From positions 1 through 64,000 of the forward strand of contig PQAM01000009.1 of the NCBI GenBank assembly GCA_003104975.1: a stretch of 64,000 nucleotides of DNA. Reading direction: 5' to 3'. The position numbers and the translations under genes are program-made. This document shows positions 1 through 7,263 of this stretch, in pieces (position 1 is the stretch's first letter; each line of letters opens with the position of its first letter). The notes beneath the pieces were generated by a model. The model was given only the letters and a program-made list of their open reading frames with translations, made no database searches and was not told the origin of the DNA. The stretch is from Candidatus Methylomirabilota bacterium (GTDB lineage Bacteria > Methylomirabilota > Methylomirabilia > Methylomirabilales > Methylomirabilaceae).

Positions 1-800
1 TCAAGTCGGAAGAAGCCTGTGCCCCCTCCAGGTACGAGGAGGTCGGTGTAGCCGCCGTAGAGGTCGAGGGAGACGACTCCCGGATCGGAAGGACCATTCT
101 GAACTGTGACTGATGCAACCGGTGATGACCCGGCGTTGCCGCTGGCGTCGGTGGCGAAGGCCTGGACGGTGTGGGTGCCGGAACTTGCGGTTGAGGTATC
201 CCAGGTGACGCTGGTGGAGGCGCTGGTAGAAGCTGTGGCAGCTATAGAAGTCGCACTTACTGCGGAAGCGTTCTGGACGACGCCATCGACCGCAATCGTG
301 AGCGACGCCACGCCGCCGGCATCACTCGCGGATGCGGAGAGGGTGACGGACCCGGTGGCCGTCGAGGGGGCGCTCAGCGAGACAAACGGTGGGGTCAAGT
401 CATTGTTGACCTGTACGGTCGTTGAGGTCGAGGCCAGCACTCGCTTGCGGCTATCGAGCGCCTGGGCCGAGACCGTGTGGGACCCATTGATTTCCTGTCG
501 GGTGGGCCAGTTTACCGTGCATGAACTGCTTGCGCAACTCCCGAGTTGGACCCCGTCACGGCTGATTGTGACGCTTTTAAGTCTGCTGACGGACGCGGTC
601 GTCGTGATCGCGACGGTCCCGGAGGCGGGTGAGGGGACGGAAAGCATGATCGGCGATGTTGTGGTGGTGCGGGAAATCCTTGTGGTCCTGGTTCTTGTCG
701 TTCGCTGTCGGACGGCAGCGTCAGCGGATGGATACGAGGTTACGAGCAAGAGACCTGTCAGGGCCAGGCTTGTCAGGGTGGCAAACGAACGGCGAAACAT
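1..800 (-). CDS. Secreted Ig-like domain protein (5' part, runs off the window)
   Basis: This minus-strand reading frame opens at ATG 800 and has no stop before base 1, so only the first 266 or so residues are visible. The start is preceded by AAAGGAG at 809-815 with a 7-base gap. A signal peptide (MFRRSFATLTSLALTGLLLV, cleavage probably near SADA) is followed by a Thr/Arg-rich stretch and two Ig-like modules. The second has the usual SLSAPS...GSVTLSASASD...GTHTVQAFATDASGN pattern of bacterial extracellular Ig domains. The product is probably a large surface or secreted adhesin-like protein, but its C-terminus and anchoring signal are outside the window. A plus-strand frame over 106-870 is its antisense shadow. 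A c-di-GMP riboswitch and a sigma-54-type promoter lie upstream. Confidence 0.75.
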   Translation of the reverse strand, partial: MFRRSFATLTSLALTGLLLVTSYPSADAAVRQRTTRTRTTRISRTTTTSPIMLSVPSPASGTVAITTTASVSRLKSVTISRDGVQLGSCASSSCTVNWPTRQEINGSHTVSAQALDSRKRVLASTSTTVQVNNDLTPPFVSLSAPSTATGSVTLSASASDAGGVASLTIAVDGVVQNASAVSATSIAATASTSASTSVTWDTSTASSGTHTVQAFATDASGNAGSSPVASVTVQNGPSDPGVVSLDLYGGYTDLLVPGGGTGFFRL

Positions 801-858
801 GGTGGATCTCCTTTCTGCGAAGACCACCATGTTCCCGGGGAGTTGGTCTGTCCCTCCC

Positions 859-945
859 TTCCTTCGGTAACCCGGCCATCAGGAGTTTACCTGATCCGCG
901 GCTTTGCGTCCCCGCCTCACGACGGGTTTGCCCTTATCGGGAAGG
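859..945 (-). ncRNA. Cyclic-di-GMP class I riboswitch (GEMM-I)
   Basis: Read on the minus strand, the leader contains the GEMM-I hallmark blocks in order: AGGGCAAACC (934-925), GGGACGCAAAGCC (near 912-900) and GGCCGGGTTACCGAAGG (near 877-860). Variable hairpin sequence lies between them. This matches the conserved core of class I c-di-GMP aptamers. It sits in the 5' leader of the secreted Ig-like protein, about 60 bases ahead of its start codon. Whether ligand switches expression on or off cannot be read here; no clear terminator hairpin with a U-tract follows, so control at the ribosome-binding site is possible. Confidence 0.88.
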
Positions 946-977
946 GGCCTTCGCGTTATCCGTTACACCTGTGCGTT

Positions 978-993
978 AGCACAAGATGTGCCA
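978..993 (-). promoter_or_regulatory. Candidate sigma-54 promoter
   Basis: The minus strand reads TGGCACATCTTGTGCT, with the invariant GG and GC pairs separated by exactly 10 bases, as in -24/-12 promoters. Transcription would start about 12 bases downstream, near 968, placing the whole c-di-GMP riboswitch in the leader. It resembles the promoters of two PEP-CTERM genes in this window and fits the nearby sigma-54 activator PrsR. I found no copy of their shared upstream palindrome here. Confidence 0.55.
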
Positions 994-1149
994 GATGAGT
1001 GCGCCGTTGTGGAGTTTGTGAAGAGTGCTGTGTAATCAGTTAGTTAGGCGGTACATGCGGTGTCGCGGATGTGTTGCGAAGCGGCCAATGACGGGTGATT
1101 GACATGAAGTTCTTACACAATAGGTCAGTAGGGGTGACGAAAAATGGCA

Positions 1150-1462
1150 ATGGGGGCGTGAGGCGTGAGGCGTAAGGCGGGAGGGGGAAGGCGGAAGGCG
1201 GAAGAGAGACAGTGTTGAGTGTTAAGCGATAAGTGTTAAGCGGGGAGCGGGAGTGATAAGTGTGAAGTGTTCAGTGTTAAGCGAGAAGTGTGAAGTGTTC
1301 AGTGACTCCGGAACCAACACTTAACACCAGACACTAAACACTCAAACTGCCCTGGGCCGGAGGCGTGGGGGAGCGAAGGGTGGAGGGTGTGGGGGGAGGA
1401 GGCGGAAGGCGGGAGGCGGAAGGCGTGAGGCGGGAGGCGGAAGGCGGAAGGCCGCGTGATCT
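1150..1462. repeat. Composite low-complexity repeat block
   Basis: The block begins with degenerate units of the type GGCGTGAGGCGTAAGGCGG, passes into AGTGTTGAGTGTTAAGCG units, then their rough reverse complement (AACACTTAACACCAGACACT), then CTGCCCTGGGCC, and ends with more GAGGCGGAAGGC units. The two middle parts could pair into a long imperfect hairpin. Similar blocks with the same order recur at about 2486-2592, 5957-6115, 6742-6835, 7556-7650, 8353-8440 and 9172-9305. No gene is present between about 1000 and 1515. Confidence 0.8.
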
Positions 1463-1955
1463 CTTGCCTTGTTAAGGGCTCTGTACTACACTGGGTAAAA
1501 AGGGGGAGCCATGACATGAAGGCGCATTTGCTGGACGAACTCGTAGGCGCTCTCACGGCCGAGCGGCGCATCAAATCAAAGGGTGTGGTAGAAGAAGCGT
1601 TGCTGCTTTATCTGAATACGAATCCGACACTCAAGCTCGATGGGACCATCGCGCTGTGGCGAAAAGGGCGGCTCTCTCTGGCGAAGGCCGCAGAGGTCGT
1701 AGGACTCACCGTACCAGAGTTCAAAGATGTCCTGGCAGCCAGAGGAATCGTTCGTGAGACCGAGGGCAAAAGCACGAAAGTCATGGATGAGAAATTACAC
1801 AGTCTCCTACCATGAAGATTGCCATCGCCGATACCGATATCCTCAGCTCCTTCGGTAAGGTCGGCAGAGTGGGCCTCCTCCAGCGCCTCTTCCCGAAAAT
1901 CCATATCTCTCCAGCAGTGCACAGAGAACTTATGAAGGCCGAGCAGGCGGGATTG
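1448..1955 (+). repeat. Direct repeat of about 508 bp, copy 1
   Basis: This segment is nearly identical to 6107-6614, a constant offset of 4659 bases. It spans the promoter region, the whole UPF0175 antitoxin gene and the first 48 codons of the DUF3368 toxin. The copies diverge abruptly after the toxin sequence GCGGGATTG. A few scattered substitutions mark a fairly recent duplication. Confidence 0.9.
1516..1815 (+). CDS. UPF0175-family antitoxin (copy 1)
   Basis: The 99-residue product carries the UPF0175 core (ALWRKGRLSLAKAAEVVGLT, then a helix ending VLAARGI), a helix-turn-helix-like fold in antitoxins paired with DUF3368 PIN toxins. It should neutralise the toxin and repress the operon. 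The open frame extends upstream, but ATG 1516 is the likely start because GGGGGAG lies 7 bases before it; the ATG at 1511 hits a stop after two codons. The stop overlaps the toxin start as ATGA. An almost identical gene lies at 6175-6474. Confidence 0.85.
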   Translation: MKAHLLDELVGALTAERRIKSKGVVEEALLLYLNTNPTLKLDGTIALWRKGRLSLAKAAEVVGLTVPEFKDVLAARGIVRETEGKSTKVMDEKLHSLLP

Positions 1956-2300
1956 AGGTGGATTGCATCGGTACAAGCCGCCGTTGAGTCCCTCGCCCTT
2001 ACGAAAGCACAAACCAAGGAAGTTGGTCATCTTGTGATCGCGTATCCGCAGCTCGGGATCGGCGAAGTAGAAACCTTTGTGCTCGCGAAGGCCTATCGGG
2101 CGCTTTGTTTAACGAACGACCGTCAAGCCAAACGCGTCTGTCACGCGTTAGGCCTTCAGTTTCTTGACCTCGAAGAGATTCTGCGCGCCCTCAAGGTTAA
2201 AGAAATCATGACCTCGCAGGCCCTCGAACAACTGATCGTACAGATCGAGGATCGAGATCATACCCGCATAAAAGCGAAGAATCAAATTCTCCGCGACTGA
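1812..2300 (+). CDS. PIN-like toxin, DUF3368 family
   Basis: The 162-residue protein begins MKIAIADTDILSSFGKVGRV, where the early Asp residues match the first acidic motif of PIN ribonucleases. Later acidic and Asn/Asp positions (IGEVETFVLAKA and LTNDRQAKRV) are typical of the DUF3368 branch. It is expected to cleave RNA unless bound by the UPF0175 antitoxin encoded just upstream, with which it overlaps by 4 bases. This is the full-length copy; the second copy at 6471 has lost everything after residue 48. Confidence 0.82.
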   Translation: MKIAIADTDILSSFGKVGRVGLLQRLFPKIHISPAVHRELMKAEQAGLRWIASVQAAVESLALTKAQTKEVGHLVIAYPQLGIGEVETFVLAKAYRALCLTNDRQAKRVCHALGLQFLDLEEILRALKVKEIMTSQALEQLIVQIEDRDHTRIKAKNQILRD

Positions 2301-2329
2301 ACGTACGTTGCGGTCCAGACCATAAACGC

Positions 2330-2485
2330 GCCGCACATGACCGCACCGGTGTTGCGGCTGCTGATTTCTCGCGCATCCGCAACGCGAAACTCGGCCGGTT
2401 CACTGTCCACCGTCTTATGTCGATCATCAATCGGCTCGGCTCGCGTGTGGAGGTCAAAGTCCGGGTGCGGCCGGCTGAAGACTGA
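2330..2485 (+). pseudogene. Remnant of a HigA-like XRE antitoxin gene (3' part)
   Basis: An open stretch of 51 codons encodes the last half of an XRE antitoxin (AAHDRTGVAAADFSRIRNAK to VRVRPAED). It is closely similar in DNA to 8998-9158, the 3' half of the intact antitoxin gene at 8851-9174. The N-terminal half and start are missing, so it is a decayed copy. The same tail reappears fused to a toxin fragment at 6615-6743. Confidence 0.8.
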
Positions 2486-2607
2486 AGGCTGTAGGCTGAA
2501 GGCTGAAGGGACGGAGACAGAAGGCAGAAGGCGGAAGGCGGGAGGCGGAAGGGGCGGACACTGAAAACTAAACACTGCCCTGGGCGGGGGACGTGACGCG
2601 GTACAAG

Positions 2608-3006
2608 CTAAATTGAAACTATCGCGAGATTCTCAACCTGGTCAAAGTGACGGCGATTATTGGTTAACAGAGTGAATCCGTTGTGCAAACAGGTCGCAGC
2701 AATGAGTAAGTCGAAGTCGCCTATGGCCTTGCCCCGCTGGCGAAGCTTACCTCGCTCCCATCCGAAGATTCTACAGATGGCCTCATCTACGCCGATGACC
2801 TCCACATCGGCCAGGAAGTCCTGAAGCGACTGCTCGTTGCCTTCTGGGTCACGGGAATAGTGAACCCCTTCGTACAGCTCAGCCAGGGAAACCACGCTTA
2901 ACGCGAGACCGAGATTACGAGCCCTATCGATCTCCTCTACAATGTCGGTCCGGCCGTTGAGGTAGTGGATCACCCAGTCAGTGTCCAGCAAATAGGTCGG
3001 CCTCAT
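2608..3006 (-). CDS. VapC-type PIN-domain toxin
   Basis: The 132-residue protein has the PIN layout: LLDTDWVIHYLNG at the N-terminus, SVVSLAELYEG in the middle and IGDFDLLIAATCLHNGFTLLTNN near the C-terminus, giving the expected set of acidic metal-binding residues. It should act as an endoribonuclease toxin. Its start overlaps the stop of the upstream DUF104 gene by 4 bases, the usual coupling in these pairs. The length is normal and the gene looks intact. Confidence 0.88.
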   Translation of the reverse strand: MRPTYLLDTDWVIHYLNGRTDIVEEIDRARNLGLALSVVSLAELYEGVHYSRDPEGNEQSLQDFLADVEVIGVDEAICRIFGWERGKLRQRGKAIGDFDLLIAATCLHNGFTLLTNNRRHFDQVENLAIVSI

Positions 3007-3239
3007 AGTTTCGGTACCGACCGGGTACTGACAAGACGATCGGTATAGATATTGCGAATGAGAGTGTCCGCTGCGATGGTCCCCTTCCAGGCGCCCGCAG
3101 CGCGGCGCGAGATGTCTCTACCCTTCCGCCTCGGAATCTCTAGGATGGTGACCGTGACCTCTTCTCCCTCTGTCAGATTCAATCGAGTGGCCGGTTCAAG
3201 CCGACCTTTCACAAACCGGGCACGGATCGTCCTACCCAC
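3003..3239 (-). CDS. DUF104 / AF2212-like antitoxin
   Basis: The 78-residue protein starts MGRTIRARFVKGRLEPATRL and continues LTEGEEVTVTI, the beta-rich signature of AF2212-like (DUF104) antitoxins, which pair with PIN toxins. Its role is to bind and silence the downstream VapC. The start is preceded by a run rich in AGGAGG (plus strand CTCCTTCCTCC near 3241-3251). It forms a two-gene operon with 2608-3006. Confidence 0.82.
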   Translation of the reverse strand: MGRTIRARFVKGRLEPATRLNLTEGEEVTVTILEIPRRKGRDISRRAAGAWKGTIAADTLIRNIYTDRLVSTRSVPKL

Positions 3240-3379
3240 GCTCCTTCCTCCTTTCTTGGTCGCAATGGGGCTCCCACAAATAGGTGGGATGTAATGTCAT
3301 TTTACGCCGACTAAAGGCATTGTCAAGGTACGCGACACCGATATTCTTGTCTGTGCCCATGATCGGGTGTTCGCGCTCG

Positions 3380-3715
3380 TCAAGCGATAGCGAGCGTCAG
3401 GTGTCCGACCGGCTTGGCTGCCGGCTTGACCGTGATCTCGATGTCGTACCCGAGTCGATTCAGGCAGTCCATCAGCTTGCGCTCGGACAGGTTGGCGAAG
3501 TCGCCGCGCAGGAGCGCCGAGACCTTTGGTTGCGGAAGGCCCATGCGTCGGCCGGCCTCTTCTTGCGTCAGGCCGAGCTTGCGAATGGCGCGGGTGATTT
3601 CGATCACCAGGCCGGACTTGATCTTGAGCTTGTCGGCATCGGGCAGGCCCAAATCGGCAAAGACGTTGCCGGAACTGGGTTCAACGTCAATGCCTTCAAC
3701 GATGCGTCGTGTCAT
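3380..3715 (-). CDS. HigA-type XRE antitoxin
   Basis: The 111-residue protein has an N-terminal region SSGNVFADLGLPDADKLKIK and a helix-turn-helix (GLTQEEAGRRMGLPQPKVSA, near 50-70), typical of HTH_37/HigA-2 antitoxins that pair with Gp49-like RelE toxins. Only the 3' end of the partner toxin survives directly upstream (3697-3887) and overlaps this gene's start. The antitoxin is therefore an orphan that may still bind its operator. Confidence 0.85.
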   Translation of the reverse strand: MTRRIVEGIDVEPSSGNVFADLGLPDADKLKIKSGLVIEITRAIRKLGLTQEEAGRRMGLPQPKVSALLRGDFANLSERKLMDCLNRLGYDIEITVKPAAKPVGHLTLAIA

Positions 3716-3887
3716 CTCTCATCTCCCTTGCGATCGCCTCGGCCACCTTCAGCCGGGTGCGAATGATCTCCATGTCCTCCTTCGGCGTGGCGATTCCGCT
3801 CTTGCTCTTCTTCTGGAAGCAGTGCAGGACGAACACCGCCTCGGCGAACCGGACGGTGTAGAGTGAGGAGCGGTTTTTCTTGATCGA
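3697..3887 (-). pseudogene. Truncated Gp49-like HigB toxin (C-terminal part)
   Basis: An in-frame minus-strand stretch encodes LYTVRFAEAVFVLHCFQKK, then a Ser/Lys loop and the ATPKEDMEIIRTRLKVAEA helix. This is the second half of the phage-derived Gp49-like RelE toxins. A stop codon at 3890-3888 precedes it and there is no start, so the first 60 or so residues are gone. It ends at TGA 3699-3697, overlapping the start of the HigA-like gene as in intact operons. The intact homologue in this window is 8501-8854. Confidence 0.78.
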
Positions 3888-4065
3888 TCACACGGTGATT
3901 ATATCAGAACAGGTATGAGCAAGACAAGGCCGAACGCGGCACGCGTGAAACGTGAGGCGGGAGGAGGAAGGCGTGAGGCGGAAGGCGGGAGGCGGGAGAA
4001 TGCAATATTCTTGACTGTGATTTCACTATATAGTAAGTTTTTACCAAACGGTGAAATATCTATAC

Positions 4066-5133
4066 ATGGTGAAACACATGATGCGTGAGTCGGCGTTGAT
4101 ATCGCAGATTCAGTCGCGACTGGAAGTGGTCCTGAAAGAGGTGCCGTCGGTTCGCCTGAAGGAATCGCGGGAGGATGTCGAGGTTCGAGACGCCAGACTC
4201 GACCTCGTCCTGGATGTGGCCGTCGCACGGGAGCGATGGCGACTGCTCGTGGAAACCACAACGATCGCTGAGCCTCGGCTGATCCGAGGGGTGATTCAAC
4301 AACTTCAGTCCTATCTTGCGGATCGTCCGAAATCATATGGCATCGTGGGAGCCCCCTACATCGGCCCTCGCTCACGCGAAATCTGTAAAGAGGCCGGATA
4401 TGGGTTCGTAGACCTGGCAGGTAATTGCCGACTAGTGTTCGGACCGATATTCATCGAACGCCGAGGATTTCCAAACCCAAAGCTAGAGCGGCGCCCTCTG
4501 CGGAATCTTTTTACACCTAAAGCGAGTCGAGTGCTCCGTGTCCTGCTGGAAGACACTAAGCAGACCTGGCAGGTGCAGGCGATGGCGAAACAGGCGCGGG
4601 TCAGTCTCGGCCTGGCATTCAAAGTCAAGCAGCGCCTCCTTGACCTCGAGTACGCCCAGGAAGAGGACAAAGGGCTCCGGCTCACGAGGCCGGAAGAGCT
4701 CCTACGGCAATGGGCAACCAACTACTCCTACCTGAAGAGCGATGCGCTCGACTGCTTTGCCATCGGCGACCCTCCTGCGCTGGAACAGGCACTGACGGCC
4801 TATTGTCGTCAACAGGGGATCACGTATGCCTTGGCGCTTTTCTCTGGCGCGGCCAGAGTTGCCCCCTTTGCCCGCTATTCGCGAGGTTTCGCGTATGCGG
4901 TCTGTGACGCGGCGAGCCTGGCTCAGGAACTCGTGTGGAAGCCGGTCCCCTCGGGAGCTAACTTCACGATTCTGGCACCCTATGACGAAGGGCTCTTGTA
5001 CGGCGCCAGACAGGTCAATGGGGATATTGTCGTGAGTGATATCCAGCTCTATCTCGACTTAGTATCGTATGCGGGACGAGGAGAGGAAGCCGCCGCCTTT
5101 ATCCTGGACCAGCGGCTTCGCCCGCGATGGTAA
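4066..5133 (+). CDS. AbiEi-like antitoxin of a type IV TA system
   Basis: The product of about 355 residues has an N-terminal nuclease-like or DNA-binding region, a central winged-helix stretch (LRVLLEDTKQTWQVQAMAKQ then ARVSLGLAFKVKQRLLDLEY) and a C-terminal domain. This layout resembles AbiEi-family antitoxins, which repress their operon and oppose an AbiEii nucleotidyltransferase. The next gene, overlapping by 7 bases, encodes that kind of enzyme. The start is uncertain: GTG 4051, ATG 4066 or ATG 4081 are possible and none has a good ribosome-binding site. A separated inverted repeat (ATTTCAC 4020-4026, GTGAAAT 4051-4057) may be the operator. Confidence 0.68.
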   Translation: MVKHMMRESALISQIQSRLEVVLKEVPSVRLKESREDVEVRDARLDLVLDVAVARERWRLLVETTTIAEPRLIRGVIQQLQSYLADRPKSYGIVGAPYIGPRSREICKEAGYGFVDLAGNCRLVFGPIFIERRGFPNPKLERRPLRNLFTPKASRVLRVLLEDTKQTWQVQAMAKQARVSLGLAFKVKQRLLDLEYAQEEDKGLRLTRPEELLRQWATNYSYLKSDALDCFAIGDPPALEQALTAYCRQQGITYALALFSGAARVAPFARYSRGFAYAVCDAASLAQELVWKPVPSGANFTILAPYDEGLLYGARQVNGDIVVSDIQLYLDLVSYAGRGEEAAAFILDQRLRPRW

Positions 5134-5969
5134 CCCACCGGGACTACACCGCCGAGGCGGCGGAGGCCTGCAAGGCCGTCTTAATCGAACTGATCCATCT
5201 GATGGGCGAGTTCCGGGATCATATGGTGGTGGTCGGCGGGTGGGTGCCGGCTCTGCTGCTTCCTGAGGCTCCGGAACCGCACTCCGGTACCCTCGATATT
5301 GACCTGGCACTCGATTTTACTCGGATCCCAGATGATTCCTACCGAACCATTCTCCAGGCCCTTGCCGCCCGCGGATATCGGCAGGACCGAACACAGCCGT
5401 TCCGCTTCTTTCGTGAGGTCACGGTGTCCGGACGGGACCCTGTCGTCGTCGAGGTAGACCTCCTTGCCGGTGAATACGGAGGAACCGGCCCCGATCACCG
5501 AACACAGCCGGTCCAGGATGTACGGGCTCGGAAGGCCAGAGGGTGTGACCTGGTGTTTACCGAACCGGTCTCGGCGTCGCTGGAAGGCGAACTTCCCGGC
5601 GGAGGCCGAGACCGCGTACGGTTTCTGGTTGCGGGAATTGTTCCATGGCTCGTGATGAAGGGGATGGCGCTATCAGATCGGTTCAAGGAAAAGGATGCCT
5701 ACGACATCTATTACTGTGTCCGCTTCTACCCGGGTGGTCCCCCTGGCTTGGCTACCGCGTTCCGTCCTCACCTTGGTAACAAGCTGGTACGCGAAGGCTT
5801 AGAGAAAATCCGGGACCAGTTCTTATCGGTAGACCATGCGGGTCCGCAATGGGTGGCAGACTTTCTTGACGTGCAAGATCCGGAGGAGCGCGCTATCACG
5901 CAGCGGAGGGTATACGAGACTGTTATGGCCTGGCTCGACCAGTTGGAGAGGGGTAAGGCTGAAGGCTGA
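5127..5969 (+). CDS. AbiEii-like nucleotidyltransferase toxin
   Basis: The 280-residue protein contains VVVGGWVPALLLP followed by GTLDIDLALD, the GG/W and D-x-D active-site pattern of nucleotidyltransferase-fold proteins, then VVVEVDLLAG with a third acidic residue and a later MKGMALSDRFKEKDAYDIYY motif common in AbiEii/AbiGii toxins. Such enzymes modify tRNA or another substrate with nucleotides and can arrest growth or block phage. It overlaps the AbiEi-like gene, so the pair is probably a type IV-like TA or abortive-infection module. The last codons run into repeat sequence. Confidence 0.72.
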   Translation: MVTHRDYTAEAAEACKAVLIELIHLMGEFRDHMVVVGGWVPALLLPEAPEPHSGTLDIDLALDFTRIPDDSYRTILQALAARGYRQDRTQPFRFFREVTVSGRDPVVVEVDLLAGEYGGTGPDHRTQPVQDVRARKARGCDLVFTEPVSASLEGELPGGGRDRVRFLVAGIVPWLVMKGMALSDRFKEKDAYDIYYCVRFYPGGPPGLATAFRPHLGNKLVREGLEKIRDQFLSVDHAGPQWVADFLDVQDPEERAITQRRVYETVMAWLDQLERGKAEG

Positions 5970-6106
5970 AGACTGAAGGGGGAGAGAAGCAGTGTTGAGT
6001 GTTGAGTGAGGAGGGACGAGTGTTAAGTGATAAGTGTTGAGTGTGGAGTGAGGCAGGAACCAATACTTGACACTAGACACTAAACACTAAAACACTACGC
6101 TGGGCG
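5957..6106. repeat. Composite low-complexity repeat block
   Basis: AAGGCTGAAGGCTGAAGACT-type units lead into AGTGTTGAGTGTTGAGTG units, then the opposing ACTTGACACTAGACACTAAACACT units and CTACGCTGGGCG. The opposing halves can fold back on one another. The block joins the AbiEii-like gene to the second copy of the 508-bp TA duplication. Confidence 0.75.
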
Positions 6107-6614
6107 AAGGCCGCGTGATCTCTTGCCTTGTTAAGGGCTCTGTACTACACTGGGTAAAAAGGGGGAGCCATGACATGAAGGCACATTTGCTGGACGAACT
6201 TGTAGGCGCTCTCACGGCCGAGCGGCGCATCAAATCAAAGGGTGTGGTAGAAGAAGCGTTGCTGCTTTATCTGAATACGAATCCGACACTCAAGCTCGAT
6301 GGGGCCATCGCGCTGTGGCGAAAAGGGCGGCTCTCTCTGGCAAAGGCCGCAGAGGTCGTAGGACTCACCGTACCAGAGTTCAAAGATGTCCTGGCAGCCA
6401 GAGGAATCGTTCGTGAGACCGAGGGCAAAAGCACGAAAGTCATGGATGAGAAATTACACAGTCTCCTACCATGAAGATTGCCATCGCCGATACCGATATC
6501 CTCAGCTCCTTCGGTAAGGTCGGCAGAGTGGACCTCCTCCAGCGCCTCTTCCCGAAAATCCTTATTTCTGCAGCAGTGCACAGAGAACTTATGAAAGCCG
6601 AGCAGGCGGGATTG
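6107..6614 (+). repeat. Direct repeat of about 508 bp, copy 2
   Basis: Near-identical to 1448-1955. It carries the promoter, the antitoxin gene and the first part of the toxin gene. The match ends exactly where the toxin frame becomes joined to a HigA-like tail. Confidence 0.9.
6175..6474 (+). CDS. UPF0175-family antitoxin (copy 2)
   Basis: This 99-residue protein differs from the copy at 1516-1815 by about one residue (Ala for Thr in DGAIALWRKG). ATG 6175 has the same GGGGGAG ribosome-binding site 7 bases upstream. Its stop overlaps the next start as ATGA. Its cognate toxin is truncated and chimeric, so this copy may act only as an immunity or cross-regulatory protein for the intact copy. 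Confidence 0.82.
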   Translation: MKAHLLDELVGALTAERRIKSKGVVEEALLLYLNTNPTLKLDGAIALWRKGRLSLAKAAEVVGLTVPEFKDVLAARGIVRETEGKSTKVMDEKLHSLLP

Positions 6615-6743
6615 CGCAACGCAAATCTCGGGCGGTTCACCGTGGACCGTCTTATGTCGATTATCAATCGGCTCGGCTCGCGTGTGGAGGTCAAAGTCCG
6701 GGTGCGGCCGGTTGAAGGAGCTGTGCGCGAGGCGCGGGTATAA
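6471..6743 (+). CDS. Chimeric gene: PIN toxin N-terminus fused to XRE antitoxin C-terminus
   Basis: Residues 1-48 are almost identical to the DUF3368 toxin at 1812. From residue 49 the protein continues in frame as RNANLGRFTVDRLMSIINRL and on to VRVRPVEG, the C-terminus of the XRE antitoxin at 8851-9174. The layout equals that of 1812-2485 with about 430 bases removed, so the gene looks like a deletion product. Most of the PIN catalytic residues and the helix-turn-helix are absent, so neither activity is expected. Whether the 90-residue product is made is unknown. Confidence 0.7.
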   Translation: MKIAIADTDILSSFGKVGRVDLLQRLFPKILISAAVHRELMKAEQAGLRNANLGRFTVDRLMSIINRLGSRVEVKVRVRPVEGAVREARV

Positions 6744-6807
6744 GGCGTGAGGCGTTAGGCGGAAGGCGGGAGGAGAAGAGACTAAAAACTAAAAACTGCC
6801 CTGGGCG

Positions 6808-7263
6808 TTAGGCGTGAGGGGTGGGGGAGTCGGGAGGGGTAATGGTCACTCCGGGCAGATAACCGGAAATTCGTTGGAACTCGCCGACATTATTGGTCAC
6901 GACGGTGGCACCGATCTGCCTCGCAGTCAATGCGATCAACAGATCATCGATGGCTGCCAGTCGATCGCTTAGGCCGGAACCGTCCCCATACAACACTCGA
7001 AATAATCGTCCGGCATCATCAAATAGGGGCGGAGTCGGCGCGATAAGCCGGCCGGCAGGGAAGGCCGACTTGATCCGGTCCACAGCCCGTTTACGGCGAG
7101 GTGTGTTCGCGCCGAGACGGAGTTCCATCAAGACGATCGAGGAAAGAAAACGGACGATACCGCCCACCCGGCCACACACCCAATCGGCGTAGCGTTCGTC
7201 ACGCAGGTACCCGATAAAGATGTTCGTATCGAGCAGCACTTTTCCGTTTACAGGTACGGCCAT
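6808..7263 (-). CDS. vapC: VapC-type PIN-domain toxin
   Basis: The 151-residue protein has VLLDTNIFIGYLRDERYADW at the N-terminus, SSIVLMELRLGAN in the middle and AAIDDLLIALTARQIGATVVTNN near the end, the three acidic PIN motifs. It should be an RNA-cleaving toxin. It overlaps the upstream antitoxin gene by 16 bases. Its last residues (PPDSPTPHA) come from the adjoining low-complexity repeat, so the natural C-terminus seems to have been replaced or lengthened. Confidence 0.85.
   Translation of the reverse strand: MAVPVNGKVLLDTNIFIGYLRDERYADWVCGRVGGIVRFLSSIVLMELRLGANTPRRKRAVDRIKSAFPAGRLIAPTPPLFDDAGRLFRVLYGDGSGLSDRLAAIDDLLIALTARQIGATVVTNNVGEFQRISGYLPGVTITPPDSPTPHA

Noticed and set aside
106-870. 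A 254-codon plus-strand frame at the left end
   Set aside because: The minus strand over the same bases encodes a signal peptide and repeated Ig-like motifs with a good ribosome-binding site and a riboswitch ahead. The plus-strand product has no recognisable features.
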